Positions 44,982 to 56,200 of a stretch of DNA of 64,000 nt are shown here, piece after piece. The stretch covers positions 62,001 through 126,000 of the forward strand of contig NZ_FOKT01000004.1 in the NCBI RefSeq assembly GCF_900112305.1, written 5' to 3'. Positions within the stretch are counted from its first letter, which is position 1. Each line of letters begins with the position of its first letter. Origin of the DNA: Microbulbifer thermotolerans (lineage in GTDB: Bacteria > Pseudomonadota > Gammaproteobacteria > Pseudomonadales > Cellvibrionaceae). The translations under genes and the position numbers were made by a program. The notes beneath the pieces were generated by a model. It saw only the letters and a list, made by a program, of their open reading frames with translations. It had not been told where the DNA came from and searched no databases.

Positions 44982-45938
44982 TTACTCTTTTTTCTTTAAT
45001 CGGTCTGTGATCGCGCGCATCAGCAGCCCGCCGATATCGGTACCGTAGGCAGCGTCTATTTCACGCACACAGGTGGGGCTGGTGACATTGATCTCGGTCA
45101 GATATTCGCCGATTACATCCAGGCCGACAAACAGCAGCCCTTTCTCTTTTAGCGTCGGCGCTACTTGCTCGACAATCCAGCGGTCGCGATCGGAAAGTGG
45201 GCGGGCCTCACCCCGTCCGCCAGCGGCCAGATTGCCCCGGGTTTCGCCGGCCTCGGGAATGCGTGCGAGACAGTAGGGTACCGCCTGTCCATCCACCACC
45301 AGAATGCGTTTGTCACCGTTAGTGATTTCCGGAATATAGCGCTGGCCCATAATTTGTCTGCGGCCATTATCGGTCAGCATCTCTAGAATGGTGCCGAGAT
45401 TAGCTCCGTCCGGCTTGCAGTGAAAGATACCGCTGCCCCCCATGCCGTCCAGCGGTTTAAAAATGACGTCTTTGTGACTTTTGTGAAATTCGCGCAGTCT
45501 CTGCATGTCGCGACTGACAATAAGTGGTGGGCAGCACTGAGGAAAAGTGGTGGCGAATATTTTTTCATTGCAATCGCGCAGCGCCTGTGGTTTGTTCACT
45601 ACCAGTGCGCCTTCGCGCTCTGCGGCTTCAAGGATATAAGTGGAGTAGATGTATTCGTTGTCGAAGGGGGGATCGACACGCATTAACAGTACATCGATTG
45701 TTCCCAGCGGCATGTCGGCGACATCCCCGGTTTCGAACCAGCGCGCGGGATCATTGAAAACGCGCAGGGGGCGGCCGCGACCCATGGCGCGGCCGCGATC
45801 CAGATAAAGATCGCTCTGTTCGAAATAGTAGAGATCGAAACCTTCGCGCTGTGCGGCCTGCAACAGTGCCAGGGTGGTATCTTTTTTAAAATGTATCTCA
45901 GTGATGGGATCCATCACGACGCCGAGGGAATAACTCAT
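44982..45938 (-). CDS. gshB: Glutathione synthetase
   Basis: 318-residue ATP-grasp ligase joining gamma-glutamylcysteine and glycine. Landmarks include GVVMDPI at the N terminus, VNKPQALRDCNEK, IFKPLDGMGGSGIF, QRYIPEITNGDKRIL, and the C-terminal DVIGEYLTEINVTSPTCVREID. It is divergent from the pilG operon, as in Pseudomonas. Confidence 0.96.
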   Translation of the reverse strand: MSYSLGVVMDPITEIHFKKDTTLALLQAAQREGFDLYYFEQSDLYLDRGRAMGRGRPLRVFNDPARWFETGDVADMPLGTIDVLLMRVDPPFDNEYIYSTYILEAAEREGALVVNKPQALRDCNEKIFATTFPQCCPPLIVSRDMQRLREFHKSHKDVIFKPLDGMGGSGIFHCKPDGANLGTILEMLTDNGRRQIMGQRYIPEITNGDKRILVVDGQAVPYCLARIPEAGETRGNLAAGGRGEARPLSDRDRWIVEQVAPTLKEKGLLFVGLDVIGEYLTEINVTSPTCVREIDAAYGTDIGGLLMRAITDRLKKKE

Positions 45939-46073
45939 GCCGGTATCCGTAGGGTGGAAAGTCTTTGGTGTCTAAGTTAAGAGCTGGCAGCTGTCTGTGC
46001 AACTGTTGCTACCGCTGTTTCAGTCTGGTGATAATTTGCTTTAGCAGGCGGTGGGCAGCGCCTCATGTAGATT

Positions 46074-46110
46074 CACATAGTCTTATGTGGTAAAAGTTTC
46101 CACCTATGTG
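46074..46110. promoter_or_regulatory. Inverted repeats upstream of pilG
   Basis: CACATAG (46074-46080), TATGTG (46084-46089) and CTATGTG (46104-46110) can form alternative dyads in the 284-base gap between gshB and pilG. They may be an operator for the pil-chp operon. They do not match a CRP/Vfr site. Confidence 0.35.
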
Positions 46111-46222
46111 CGGCCTCAACCCAACGAGGCGCCCAGACCCTGCTAGTGGTTGGACGAGGGGCATTCCCGACAACGCTTTCAGGCGTGCCCGAAAATAAGT
46201 AATCAGGGGATTCGATAACACT

Positions 46223-46618
46223 ATGGAGCTCAACTGGGAAAGCCTGACGGTGATGGTGATCGACGACAGCAAGACGATTCGTCGCACCGCGGAAACTCTG
46301 TTGCAAAAAGCGGGTTGTACGGTCGTTACCGCAACAGACGGATTCGATGCGCTGGCCAAAATCGCCGACTCCCGCCCGGATATCATCTTTGTCGATATCA
46401 TGATGCCACGCCTGGATGGCTATCAGACATGTGCATTGATCAAGAATAACAGTGAATTTCGCTCCACGCCGGTGGTGATGCTTTCGAGTAAGGATGGCTT
46501 GTTTGACAAAGCCAAGGGGCGTGTTGTCGGCTGTGATCAGTATTTAACCAAGCCGTTCAGTAAAAGTGAGTTGCTCGGGGCTATTTCCGCGCATGCCAAG
46601 CCGCATCATGCAGCTTAA
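46223..46618 (+). CDS. pilG: Twitching motility response regulator PilG
   Basis: 131-residue stand-alone CheY-like receiver. Acidic pocket VIDDSK, phosphoacceptor D58 (FVDIMMPRLDG), T/S in VVMLSSKDG and K in YLTKPFSKSELL. In the Chp system PilG is phosphorylated by ChpA and promotes pilus extension and cAMP production via FimL/CyaB. It heads the pil-chp operon, divergent from gshB; 237 bases separate it from pilH, so pilH may have its own promoter. Confidence 0.94.
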   Translation: MELNWESLTVMVIDDSKTIRRTAETLLQKAGCTVVTATDGFDALAKIADSRPDIIFVDIMMPRLDGYQTCALIKNNSEFRSTPVVMLSSKDGLFDKAKGRVVGCDQYLTKPFSKSELLGAISAHAKPHHAA

Positions 46619-46855
46619 AATTTGAGTATGCACAGTGCTGTGACTTTGGCCCCAATACTGGCGTAAAATGTTTTTTTACAGCCTGTAATAGGCAAAATAA
46701 ATTGAATAAGGTGCCCTTCGGGGTTTGCCGGAAAATCAATCAAGGGGGGAGCGAAAAGGGCCGCAGGCACATCGCTCACCTATAACGACAACAATTCTCG
46801 CAGTGCCCGCACGTGGCGGTATATCTGCGAGTTGCCAATAAATTGCGGGGGAATA

Positions 46856-47218
46856 ATGGCAAGAGTATTAATCGTTGACGATTCGCCGACGGAAACACAC
46901 AAACTGACCACCGTTCTGGAGAAAAACGGCCATGCTGTTATTGTGGCCACCAATGGTGAAAGTGGTGTGGAGGTGGCGCGAGCGCAGCGTCCCGACGTAA
47001 TTTTGATGGATATAGTGATGCCTGGTCTGAACGGATTTCAGGCCACCCGTCAGCTGAGCAAAGACGACAGCACGGCGAATATCCCGATTATTATAGTGAC
47101 TACTAAAGATCAGGATACCGATCGCGTCTGGGGAATGCGCCAGGGGGCTCGCGCCTATCTGACCAAGCCGGTGGATGAGAGCCAGTTGTTGGGCACCATC
47201 GAGGAGGTGTTGGCTTAG
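46856..47218 (+). CDS. pilH: Twitching motility response regulator PilH
   Basis: 120-residue CheY-like receiver from ATG 46856 (GCGGGGGAAT upstream). VLIVDDSPTETHKL, phosphoacceptor D52 (LMDIVMPGLNG), VTTKDQDTD and YLTKPVDESQLL identify PilH. It acts against PilG, favouring retraction through PilT, or as a phosphate sink. The stop is 16 bases before the pilI start. Confidence 0.93.
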   Translation: MARVLIVDDSPTETHKLTTVLEKNGHAVIVATNGESGVEVARAQRPDVILMDIVMPGLNGFQATRQLSKDDSTANIPIIIVTTKDQDTDRVWGMRQGARAYLTKPVDESQLLGTIEEVLA

Positions 47219-47234
47219 GCCAGCTGCAAGTCGA

Positions 47235-47774
47235 GTGCAGTCACATAGTCCTTATCTCGCACTGGTCGATATCGCAAAGCGCGCCAAAGCGCAGGCGGCG
47301 GGTTTGCCCGGCCGCCAAGAGGTGAAGCCTTATTGGACCGGTATCGGATTTTCTCTTTTGGGGCACCGTTTCGTCGCGTCGATGGATGACGTGACGGAAT
47401 TGCTTGAAGTGCCCCAGTACACATTTGTTCCCGGTGTCCAGCCCTGGGTGCGCGGCGTAGCCAATGTGCGTGGCCGTCTTCTGCCGTTGTTTGATCTGGC
47501 GGCCTTTTTCGGCGGGCAGCTCACTAGTCAGCGCCATCGGCGAAGGGTCTTGGTGGTGGAGCAAGAAAAGGTCTATGCGGGACTGATAGTCGATGAGTTG
47601 CACGGCATGCAGCACTTGGCGTTGGAGTATGCCAAGAGTGCACCCAGCGGCCTGATGGAACCCTTCGCGCCCATGGTAAACGGCCAGTTTGTTCTGCAGC
47701 AGGACCGCTGGCTGGTTTTCGATATACAGGCACTGGTTAGCGATTTTCAGTTTATGGATGCCGCGGCTCAGTAA
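47235..47774 (+). CDS. pilI: CheW-like adaptor PilI
   Basis: 179 residues from GTG 47235, which gives the length of Pseudomonas PilI (178). The CheW domain has YTFVPGVQPWVRGVANVRGRLLPLFDLAAF in pieces, RRVLVVEQEKVYAGLIVDELHGMQH, and WLVFDIQAL. It couples PilJ to ChpA. No better start codon is visible between the pilH stop and this GTG; the ribosome site is weak, so coupling is likely. Confidence 0.9.
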   Translation: MQSHSPYLALVDIAKRAKAQAAGLPGRQEVKPYWTGIGFSLLGHRFVASMDDVTELLEVPQYTFVPGVQPWVRGVANVRGRLLPLFDLAAFFGGQLTSQRHRRRVLVVEQEKVYAGLIVDELHGMQHLALEYAKSAPSGLMEPFAPMVNGQFVLQQDRWLVFDIQALVSDFQFMDAAAQ

Positions 47775-47938
47775 GACCGCGGCATTCTGTTTTCCCGCAG
47801 GGGGAGGATTCCGGGGGGCTTTCGCCGCTCCGTGATCAAGTGTCACGAGTGGATTTGAGGGCTGTTCCGGAAAAAGCGTTGGATAAACGTGGTAATAAGA
47901 AAAATTGGCCTAATGCACAGGTCCGCCAGGAGTAAATT

Positions 47939-50083
47939 ATGAAAACAGGCTCCCAGAGTTCCTTTTCCGCGCTGCGCAGTAACCCCGCAGCGTTGTTTAT
48001 GGGCCTGCTGGTGCTCGCCGCACTGGCGGGGCTGATTGTCAGTATCTACCTGGTGCAAACCCAGGGCGACCGAGACAAGCAGTATCTGCAGCAGGTTGCT
48101 GAGCTGCGGGCTCTCTCGTACCAGGTGGTGTCACACGCGCCTGCGGCTACCGCCGGTGACGAAGAAGCCTTTGCCGAGCTGGAAAAGGTGATTGGCCAGA
48201 TGGCTAGCACCTGGAACCAGCTGCAGGGGGCAGACCCGGGCACCCGCCGCGCGCTGGAGTCGGAGTTGACGGAGTTCGGCCTGGTGTGGCGTCAAGTGCG
48301 GGAGCAGGCGGACACCATTATCGGCAACAAGGACTCGATCATATTCCTGAACGATGTGGCCAGCACTTTGAATGACTCTCTGCCGGAGCTGCAGGCGGAG
48401 CACAACAACATCGTGGAAATCCTGCTCGCCAACAATGCACCCGCCAACCAGGTGGAGCAGGCACAGCTGCAGGTGTGGCGGGCTGAGCGTATCGGCCGGA
48501 ACATCGACAAAATGCTGCAGGGTGGCGACGACGCCGAGGCCGCCGCGGACCAGTTCAATACCGACGCCAGCCTCTTCGGTAAAGTGGTTGAGGGTATGAA
48601 GAATGGCGACGTGGTTATGGGCATCTCTCGGGTGACCGATGAGGAGGCGCGCCAGTCGCTGGAAGAAATCACCGAGCTGTTTGAGTTTGTAAGTTCCTCG
48701 GTGCGGGAAATTTTCGAAGCCACTCCGGCACTGTTTGCCACCCGGCAGGCGGCGGACGGTATTCTGGCGTCTTCACCGGAGCTACTGGAATCGCTCTCCA
48801 AACTGAACGACCGCATCGTAAGCTTGTCCGGTGAGCGCCAGCCCAACAACCAGACAATCGCGATCTTTGCCGGTATTTTCGTGATGCTGATTTTCGGCAT
48901 GATGATCGTGGCCTTCTCCGGTACCCGCCGCAGCCTGCGCGAGGAATCCGAGACCAACGAGCGCAACCAGCAGGCAATTATGCAGCTGCTCGATGAGTTG
49001 GCCGACCTCGCGGATGGTGACCTCACCACTCAGGCAACGGTGACCGAGGCCTTTACCGGTGCCATCGCGGACTCTATCAACTACACCATTGACCAGCTGC
49101 GTGTGCTGGTATCTCGAATCACTACTGCGGCGCAGGAAGTGTCCACCCTGTCGCAGGAAACCCAGCAGACCGCGTTGCACCTGGCCGAGGCCTCCGAGCA
49201 CCAGGCGCAGGAGATCGCCGGCGCCTCGGCGGCGGTAAACGAGATGGCGGTAACCATTGACCAGGTATCTGCCAACGCCGCGGAGTCCGCTCAGGTGGCG
49301 GAGCGCTCGGTGCAAATCGCGAGTAACGGCGCCAAGGTGGTGCAGAACACCATCAAGGGCATGGATAACATCCGCGAACAGATTCAGGACACCTCCAAGC
49401 GTATCAAGCGTCTGGGTGAATCCTCCCAGGAGATTGGCGATATCGTGAGCTTGATTAACGATATTGCCGACCAGACCAACATTCTTGCATTGAACGCGGC
49501 CATTCAGGCGAGCATGGCCGGTGAGGCGGGCCGCGGCTTCGCGGTGGTAGCGGACGAGGTACAGCGGCTGGCGGAAAGATCTGCTGCTGCGACCAAGCAG
49601 ATTGAAGGCCTGGTAAAAGCTATTCAGTCCGACACCAACGAGGCGGTGATCTCGATGGAGCAAACCACCACCGAGGTGGTGCGCGGTGCCCGTCTGGCAC
49701 AGGACGCGGGTGTTGCCCTGGAAGAGATCGAGAGCGTATCTACCAACTTGGCGACATTGATTCAGAACATCTCCAATGCGGCGCGCCAGCAAGCGTCGTC
49801 TGCGGGTCACATCTCGAATACGATGAACGTGATTCAGGAGATTACCTCCCAGACCTCCGCCGGTACCCAAGCTACTGCTCAATCGATTGGTAACCTGGCC
49901 AAAACTGCGCAGACACTGCGTGAATCTGTTGCCGGCTTCAAGCTGCCCAGTGAAGAGAGCGCTGAGGAGAGCGGCGATCTGTACGATGTGGAATTGCCGG
50001 AAGTCGGTAATGAAGACTTCCCGCTGCTCGATACCGAGGACAGCCAAGCCATGGAAGCCCGTGAAGACCGGGCTCTGGCCTGA
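47939..50083 (+). CDS. pilJ: Pilus chemoreceptor PilJ
   Basis: 714 residues. Transmembrane helices lie near 18-42 and 303-325 and enclose a helical periplasmic PilJ-type sensor. HAMP follows, then a methyl-accepting signalling coiled coil with the hairpin tip EIGDIVSLINDIADQTNILALNAAIQASMAGEAGRGFAV (in parts). In Pseudomonas it responds to surface contact via PilA. The C terminus has an acidic tail (SEESAEESGD). No methyltransferase (pilK) or methylesterase (chpB) gene is found in this operon. Confidence 0.94.
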   Translation: MKTGSQSSFSALRSNPAALFMGLLVLAALAGLIVSIYLVQTQGDRDKQYLQQVAELRALSYQVVSHAPAATAGDEEAFAELEKVIGQMASTWNQLQGADPGTRRALESELTEFGLVWRQVREQADTIIGNKDSIIFLNDVASTLNDSLPELQAEHNNIVEILLANNAPANQVEQAQLQVWRAERIGRNIDKMLQGGDDAEAAADQFNTDASLFGKVVEGMKNGDVVMGISRVTDEEARQSLEEITELFEFVSSSVREIFEATPALFATRQAADGILASSPELLESLSKLNDRIVSLSGERQPNNQTIAIFAGIFVMLIFGMMIVAFSGTRRSLREESETNERNQQAIMQLLDELADLADGDLTTQATVTEAFTGAIADSINYTIDQLRVLVSRITTAAQEVSTLSQETQQTALHLAEASEHQAQEIAGASAAVNEMAVTIDQVSANAAESAQVAERSVQIASNGAKVVQNTIKGMDNIREQIQDTSKRIKRLGESSQEIGDIVSLINDIADQTNILALNAAIQASMAGEAGRGFAVVADEVQRLAERSAAATKQIEGLVKAIQSDTNEAVISMEQTTTEVVRGARLAQDAGVALEEIESVSTNLATLIQNISNAARQQASSAGHISNTMNVIQEITSQTSAGTQATAQSIGNLAKTAQTLRESVAGFKLPSEESAEESGDLYDVELPEVGNEDFPLLDTEDSQAMEAREDRALA

Positions 50084-50103
50084 GCCCCGTAACCGAGTGC
50101 TAT

Positions 50104-50164
50104 GTCCGGTTCCACCGAGTGCAAAAAGAAGGTGGGTAAGAGGGAAATATCCCTCTTACCGGAC
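50104..50164 (+). other. Nested hairpin between pilJ and chpA
   Basis: A perfect 10-bp stem GGTAAGAGGG / CCCTCTTACC (50135-50160) is enclosed by GTCCGGT (50104) and ACCGGAC (50158-50164), which would compete with its end. No U-tract follows. It may be a partial terminator or RNA-processing site that lowers chpA relative to pilJ. Confidence 0.5.
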
Positions 50165-50217
50165 GGAGTTCCGGGCGCGTTGCGCTCGCGTACAGATTGA
50201 ATTACTGAGGACTTGGC

Positions 50218-53200
50218 GTGAGTCACGACAATCCGAACTTTCTCGCCCTAGGCTGGCTGACTGGTGAAATCAATGACACGCTGGCGCAGGCGCGCCAGCA
50301 ACTGGAAGCTTTCGCCTCAGCCTCCACTGAGGGAGCGTCAGCCGCGGACAATGGTCTGCTGAAGCACTGCCTGGAATTGATCCACCAGGTGCACGGCAGC
50401 CTCCATATGGCCGAATTAAGCGGCGCCGCTATGCTCGCCGAGGAAATGGAGCAGCTGGTTCAGGCGCTGGCTGGCGGTGAGGTGGAAAATAGTGACGAGA
50501 CGCGCGAATTTCTCATGCGCGCCCTGCTCGAACTTCCCCTGTACCTGGAAAAAGTATCCTTTCAACGGCGCGATAACCCCATACTTCTGCTCCCTTTATT
50601 GAACGACCTGCGAGCAGTGCGCCGTGAGCGCCTGATTACCGAGGGGGCTCTCTTCGCTCCGGACTTGTCGCCACTGGAACAGGTGCGCGGTAAACGGCAG
50701 GCCCTTACTGGAAACAACGCCAAGTTGCAGGAGCTGGTTGGCAAGCTGCGCAAGATGTATCACGTGGCGGGCGCAGGACTAATCCGCGATGTCAACAGTA
50801 AAGAGAGCCTCGCTTACCTGGTAAAGGTCGCGGAGAAGATGTCACTGCTGTACAGCGGCAGTGTGCGTCGGCCGTTATGGGAGATCTTGCTCGGCATTTT
50901 CGAGGCGGTTGCTGAGCACCGTATCAGCGTAATGCCCGCTCTGCGCCAGTTATTGCGGCGCATCGACGTGGAATTCCGCCTGCTCGCCGGGCGCGGAGCC
51001 AAGGTGCTCGACGCGCGCCTGGACCGCGACCTGGTGCGTAATCTGTTGTTTTATGTGTACCTCGCTGGCCCCAACGGCCCGCGTTGCCAAGCGCTTTATC
51101 AAACATACGCACTCGATAAGGCGGTGCCCGGTACACCGCGTCCGGATACTGAAAATGCTCTGGCCATGGGGCCAGAGGCCCTGGGCACGGCAGTGGAAGC
51201 ACTGCGCGAAGAGTTGCGGCTAGTGCGCGAGGCACTGGAACCCGAAACCGCCAGCACCGAACGGCCGCCCCTGTCCGATACTGCCGCCATCGCCAAACGA
51301 GTGGCGGATACACTCGGTGTGTTGGGCCTGGAAAACCAGCGGGCCCGTGCCCGTACCGTGTACGAATGTCTTCGTGACGCCGCGCGCGGTCAGGATGTTG
51401 ACGAGCTGTTACTGCGCGCCGCGGGCGATCTGGTGCAATTAGATACTGCCCTGGCATCTACTGCCGCGCGCAATAAGCAAGTCAACGACGATCAGCCGCT
51501 GATGGGCGATGCCACCAACACAGTGTTGCGCGAGGCGCGCCTCGCCCTGGAGGTGGTCAAGGAGGCGGTGGTGGAATACATCGCCAGTCACTGGGATATC
51601 AGCTATTTGAGCCGGGTGCCGGAGCGCTTGCAGGAGGTCTGCGGCGGTCTGGAGATGGTCGGTTATCAGCGCGCCGGAAAAATAGTCGATGCTTGCAAAC
51701 GCTATGTGAGCGAGCGGCTGATCGAGGCTGAGGAGCAACCTGAGTGGAAGCTGCTCGACACACTGGCAGATGCGATTACCAGTGTCGAATACTACTTGGA
51801 GCGCCGCTCTGATGGTATTGAAGATGCCGACATGCTGCTCGCGCTGGCCGAAGATAGTGTAGCGACTCTCGGCTTCGCGGTGACTGACGAAGCTCTTGAG
51901 ATTGAGGCCGAGCCCCTGTCCGTCGGGGACGCCGCTACCGCCGATGAAACCGAGGCAACAGCGGACTTCATTGCGGAATTGCCCGATGAGCCAGTTCAGG
52001 AGCCGATTTCCGCTGCAGAAACTACCGCGGTAGAAGAGGGTGACTACACTGCTGAGCTGCAATTGGCGGGCACGCAGCCGACCGCGGTTGAGACTGTGGA
52101 GTTCGAGTCCGAGTCCGAGCCCGACACGACTTTATCCGCCGACGCTGATGCGCATGCCGAGCCGGTTGAAACTGCACCGGCTGCGAGTCTCGATGACGAC
52201 GACAACCTGATCGACGATGAGATTGTCGAGATATTTTTGGAAGAGAGTGCCGAGGTACTCGAAACTATCGGTCAATACTTCCCCCAGTGGGCTGCCAACT
52301 TCGGTAATCGCGACGCGCTGGTAGAGTTCCGCCGTGGCTTCCATACGCTCAAAGGCTCCGGCCGTATGGTCGAGGCCGTGGAAGTCGGCGAGCTGGCCTG
52401 GGCTGTCGAGAATATGCTCAATCGGGTGATTGACGACACGGTGCAACCCACCCGTGCCCATGTGGAGCTCGTGGAACAGGTTCGCCGCAAATTGCCATCG
52501 ATGATCGAAGGCTTCCGGTTGCGCACCGGAGATCCGGATCCGCAGCGCACTGCACAGTTGGAGGCTTGGGCCCAACAACTGGCCAATGGAGAAGAACCGG
52601 AAGATTTGTTGGCCGCCTCCGAATCGCAAATGCCGGAAATCCCGGCTGCGGAAGAGGCGGCAGATGCGGGCGAGGATATTGATCAGCTGTGGGAAATTTT
52701 CGCTCAAGAAGCGGAGACCCACTTGGCAGTGGTGGATGAATTCCTCGCCGAGATGAGGGATGCCGCGCCCCTGTATGACGTGCCGTCCGATCCAATGCAT
52801 CGCGCTCTGCACACCCTCAAGGGGTCAGCGCATATGGCCGAGGTAACGGCCGTGGCGCAGCTTGTTGCCCCCCTGGAACGGTTTGCCAAGGAGCTGCGCA
52901 CCTACCAGGTATCCATTGATGCGGACATATTCGAACTGTTCAGCGATGGCGCGGACTATGTCCGCCGTGCACTCGAACAGATCCGCGCCGGAGAAGCGCC
53001 GGTAATCGAAAAGTCTGAACAGTTCCTCGCTCGTGTGGCTGAGCTGCAGGAACGGTCCGTCGGTCAGATGATCCGCGAGCGCGAGGCCAATCAACCCAAA
53101 TCGGTGGATCCCCAGCTGCTGGCGGTCATTATGGCCGATGGCATGAAAGTACTGCTGGACGCGGACCAAATGCTGAAGCAGTGGCGCTCAAATCCCGCTG

Positions 53201-56200
53201 ACAAGTCGCTGTTGGCTCCGGTTGCCGAAGAGCTGCAAGTACTGGAAGAAGCCGCCAGTCGTGCACAACTACCGACATTAGCCGAATTGTCGCGGCTACT
53301 GCTGAATGTCTATCGCAAGGTGATCGATGGCCGCCTTGAGGTGGAGCCCGCGCTTTGGTCCGCCCTGGAGGAGGGGCATAGTGAGCTGCTAGATCTCGTC
53401 GATGCTGTAGCGGCGGCCCAGGACCTGCCTGAGGTCAGCGAAGCGGTTGGGGAGGCACTGCGTTATCTCGCTCAAGGAGACAATGTATCGTCCGAAGAGG
53501 ACGATTACGACTTGGCTGAGCTGGGCATCGACAGCACCGATATTCCCGTTGCCCAGGCAGAAGAAGAGGCCCCCGTCGCAAGTGTCGCAGCTAGTGACGA
53601 CAGCGGCGACTGGGGGCTCGATGGACTGCTAGCGGCTGAAGCGGACCACATGCCCGCCACCGAAGATGAGCAACGGACAACGCCAGCGGCGGAAGAAAAC
53701 GCTCTTGTACCGCCTGTTGCGGAAGCAGTCGAGCCTGCTGCGGTTATTACTACCGAAGAAGTGGGTGGTCTGGATACGGATGGCCGCGACGAGGCCGGCG
53801 TATTCGGTGACCTGAGCTTTGATGATTTGTTGATTGCCGATGGGCAGTCGTCTGCCCCCAGTGCAGTTGAAGGGAGTGAAACGCCCCTCGAGGAGCAGGT
53901 CACTCCGGCTGCGCCGATGGCGGAGGAACCGGCGAGTACTGTCGCCGAGGTGCGACAGCCAGTGGCAGATACGTCGCCGTCGGACGACGAACTGCAAAAG
54001 CTGCTCGCGGATATTGATCCCGACGTCGTCGAAGTGTTTTTGGAAGAAGCCGGCGACCTGGTCGATGAGCTGGAGGAACTGATCCAGGAGTGGGAGCAGG
54101 CGCCAGCTGACCAAAGCCAGGCCGAAGCGTTGAAGCGGGTACTGCACACCTTCAAGGGCGGTGCGCGTATGGCCGGTGTCATGGGACTGGGTGAAGTGGC
54201 GCACCGCTTCGAGACAGTTATTGAGGGCATGCAGGGCAAAGCAGAGCCTTCAATGGAATTCTTTGCCGATGCTCACGCCATCTATGACCGCATTGCAGCC
54301 GGTGTGGAAACCGTGCGTGCCTGGATGGGGGGTGAACAGTTGGACGCATTTGCCCAGTTGCTCAGCACTACCTGGGCCGATGCGCAAATGGCGGAGGACA
54401 CGGCCCCGGCGGGTTATCAAGAGACACCCGAGGTGACCCCCGTATTGGATGAACCGAGGCAGGCCGCCGAAATAACGGATACAACCCCGGAACCGCCGGC
54501 TGAGCAGCCTCCGCAGGCCGTGCCGGCGCCCAGGGATGAACCACCGAGCAATGTGCTGCCGTTTATCCGCAAGAAAGCGGGTGTCAGCGAACGCGAATCC
54601 GGCGCTGGGGTGAGGAACCAGCCGCAAGAGATGGTGCGGGTGGCTGCGGAGCTCTTGGAGGAACTGGTTAACCTGGCGGGTGAAACCTCCATTTCGCGCA
54701 GCCGGCTGGAAGAGCAGATCAGCGAGTTTGGCCTGGCTCTGGATGAAATGGATTCCACCCTGCAACGCTTGAACGAACAGTTGCGGCGCCTGGATATGGA
54801 AACCGAGGCGCAAATCTTGTTCCGCCAGGAGCAGTTGGCTGAGCAGGACGATGATTTCGATCCGTTGGAGATGGACCGCTACTCATCCATTCAGCAACTG
54901 TCCCGCTCTCTTCTCGAATCCACATCGGACTTGATGGAGCTGCGCGCGACGCTTGGCAACAAAGCGCGAGATACCGAGACATTGTTGTTGCAGCAGTCCC
55001 GGGTGAATACGGAGCTGCAGGAGGGACTCATGCGCAGCCGCATGGTGCCCTTCTCTCGCCTGGTGCCGCGCCTGCGTCGCATTGTGCGACAAGTCAGTGC
55101 CGAGCTTGGTAAGCAGGTTGATCTGGTGTTCTCCAACGTCGAGGGTGAGCTGGACAGATCCATGCTCGAACGCATGGTGGCTCCGCTCGAGCATATGTTG
55201 CGCAACGCGGTGGATCACGGGATTGAAGCGCCGGAGGTACGCGCCGCAGCGGGCAAGCCGGAGCGCGGTCGTATCAGTGTGGCGCTGGAGCGTGAGGGCA
55301 GTGAGGTAGTGCTCTCTATCAGCGACGACGGCGCTGGTATCAATTTGATGAAAGTCCGGGAGAAGGCCATAGAGAGAGGTCTGATGCGCCCGGATGCGGA
55401 GTTGTCCAATAACGAGATCCTGCAGTTTATTCTTCAGGCGGGCTTTAGTACCGCGGACAAAGTTACGCAGATCTCCGGACGTGGCGTTGGTATGGACGTG
55501 GTGTCGGCGGAAATCAAACAGATCGGCGGCACCGTGCATATCAACTCCCAGGCGGGCCAGGGCACGGAGTTTATTGTCCGATTGCCGTTTACGGTGTCGG
55601 TGAACCGCGCCTTGATGGTCAAGATCGGCGAAGATCTTTTCGCTCTGCCGTTGAATACCATTGAAGGGATAGTGCGGCTCAGTCCCTTTGAGTTGGAACA
55701 CTACTACCGCACTGAGGGTGCACACTTCGAATACGCTGGTGAGCCCTATGAGGTGAGCTATTTCGGTACTCTGCTGAAGTCAGGGGCCCGTCCGAAGCTC
55801 GACGGGCGGGACATGCAGCTGCCGGTGTTGTTGGTGCGCTCCGAGGGCCACGCCATGGCACTGCAGGTCGATGCCATCATGGGGAGTCGGGAAATCGTGG
55901 TGAAAAGCCTGGGCCCCCAATTTGCCGGTGTGCAAGGGGTTTCCGGTGCAACGGTAACCGGTGACGGTACCGTGGTGGTGATTCTCGATCCCCACGCCCT
56001 GCTTCGCCGCCAGGCGGCGCAGTTGGCGCGGCCCGATGTGGCGAAGCTGGAATCAAAACCCCAGGTGCTCCCGGAGCCGGAGGAGCGGCAGCTTAAGGTC
56101 ATGGTAGTGGACGACTCCGTGACGGTGCGCAAAGTGACTTCCCGCTTCCTGGAGCGTGAAGGCTATCTGGTTACCACTGCCAAAGATGGTCAGGACGCGG

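Noticed and set aside
46619-46855. Possible cyclic-di-GMP riboswitch before pilH
   Set aside because: I compared the leader with the GEMM consensus by eye and could not find its conserved core; only a weak AT-rich hairpin is visible.
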